Source: Crossaster papposus
Taxonomy: Eukaryota > Echinodermata > Asteroidea > Velatida > Solasteridae
Direction of reading: 5' to 3'
Assembly: GCA_037893245.1 (NCBI GenBank)
Contig: JBAIAA010000398.1
Span: 310,001-374,000, forward strand
DNA length: 64,000 bases
A program made the position numbers and the translations under genes. The notes under the pieces are model-generated. The model was given only the letters and a program-made list of their open reading frames with translations. It was not told the DNA's origin and did no database searches. This document shows, piece by piece, positions 62,931 through 64,000 of this stretch (its first letter is position 1; each line of letters opens with the position of its first letter).

Positions 62931-64000
62931 AGATTTTAACGAAACTTGGTAGATGATCGTTCAAGGATGATTCCATTGTTCAAATTGATCTTGATATGAT
63001 CCAGATCAGGAATCCGAATCACTTTGAATGATTTGTTTAACACTGGCAAAGTAGGGCGTTGTGGTAGACCGTTTTCTTAAATAGCGCCCTCTGTTGGCCA
63101 TGTTATGCAGGCCGTGTTGTTTGTTTCTGGTTGTGTCGTTGGTCTGAGCTCCATTGAGTGCCTCTATGCTAGTTGTCAAGTGTAATAATTAATTCACCCC
63201 AGAGATTGTTAGTGTTATGCATTTAGATAGTATGTCAATTATGTCATGGAGTAGGCAGCTAGTATACAGGGATTATATCAAGTGTCGATGTTGTCATTTT
63301 GCACGGTCTAGTTATGACAGCCCAGGAATATTAATAGAACGACCTTTTAAATGCCAGACGGTTATATTGGTAAAACATGAAGAGATTGTCACCTTACCGT
63401 GATGACGTTCGATTAATGTGTGTGTTTATTAGAGTTTCTGCGTCGAATGACTGATCCCGCGGATCATTGCTCGGTTGATAACAATAGCGTGACGTCACTC
63501 ATGCGGTGCTCGTCTTTCCGAACCGCCTTGTGAAGAACACGCGAAGCATTGTGGGGAGCGCACCTGTCTAATCGTTATTCACAAATTCCACGCGCACATG
63601 TCATGTACGCGGAAGTATTGACTTTGGGTTATAGGTTAAACAAAGCACACCCCTTGAAAGTTAGCGTGTAAAAGTCGGTTTTATAATTATTTTGTTGTAC
63701 ATTATTTGATTTCTTAAGAAAATCACCTCCAGAAAAAGCCTTTGTAAAATTGTTGCTAGCATACAAACTGAAAAAAACTGAATGACGTAAAGGATAAATA
63801 TCGTGCCAAAACTTTCAAAACTTTCCCTTTCAAAAATCTAAAATACCGTGAACTCGTAGAATCGAAGCACTCGTACACAGATGGACATTTATGATATTAT
63901 TTTGAGGCGGTCATTGGGTAAAAACTTTAACTTAAATAGGAGACTAAAATGTTTTTTGAAAATAAACTTGAAGAACTGATTTTCATTTACAGACAAATTG
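62931..64000. other. Right end of the window, no gene
   Basis: No exon recognised. A CRE-like GTGACGTCAC lies at about 63489-63498, which could belong to a promoter beyond the window but is not evidence by itself. Confidence 0.45.

Noticed and set aside
1..64000. CRISPR array or bacterial defence system suggested by regular repeats
   Set aside because: All regular repeats are exon-derived, coding or low-complexity arrays in a eukaryotic context, without spacers of unrelated sequence.

Overview
The window is animal nuclear DNA: split genes with GT/AG introns, non-LTR retrotransposons, tRNA-derived SINEs, many MITEs and homopolymer G/C runs, and no bacterial-style operons. The protein families (a large cluster of intronless rhodopsin-like receptors and an LDLa-LRR-7TM relaxin-receptor/GRL101-like gene) and the repeat style suggest a marine invertebrate, probably a non-vertebrate deuterostome such as an echinoderm. 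The species cannot be named from the sequence.

Left part (about 1.3-30 kb): six copies, all on the minus strand, of one intronless class A GPCR gene (called R1-R6 here). R1, R2, R5 and R6 are full length; R3 and R4 keep the seven-helix core but have a premature stop in the cytoplasmic tail. The tail carries a 30-residue (90 bp) in-frame minisatellite with 1 to 6 units. Each gene has a matched TATA box and 5' flank and, further upstream, a decayed remnant of another receptor of the same family. A block of about 8.5 kb (R1, spacer, 5'-truncated LINE, most of R2) occurs twice (about 1340-9800 and 20157-28780) at very high identity. The right-hand copy ends inside R6, which is a mosaic.

Middle and right part (32.7-57.7 kb, plus strand): one long multi-exon gene with six LDLa exons, an LRR N-cap exon, a divergent leucine-rich exon, six 72-bp LRR exons with phase-2 introns, one large exon with the hinge and seven-helix domain, and two exons for a cytoplasmic tail. 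It belongs to the relaxin receptor / LGR type C group. The 5' end (signal peptide exon) is not found. Five of its exon edges have been expanded into tandem arrays, each carrying an exon fragment with its splice site or stop codon (units of about 116, 75, 134, 152 and 147 bp). This is the most unusual structure in the window.

The remainder (57.7-64 kb) has no gene I can support. It holds C-rich low-complexity arrays, a TTAA-flanked MITE and a foldback element. Mobile DNA elsewhere includes a MITE family starting TGTGACC with a visible empty site in the paralogous units, three TTAA-flanked piggyBac-like MITEs, several near-perfect palindromes and four tRNA-derived SINEs.
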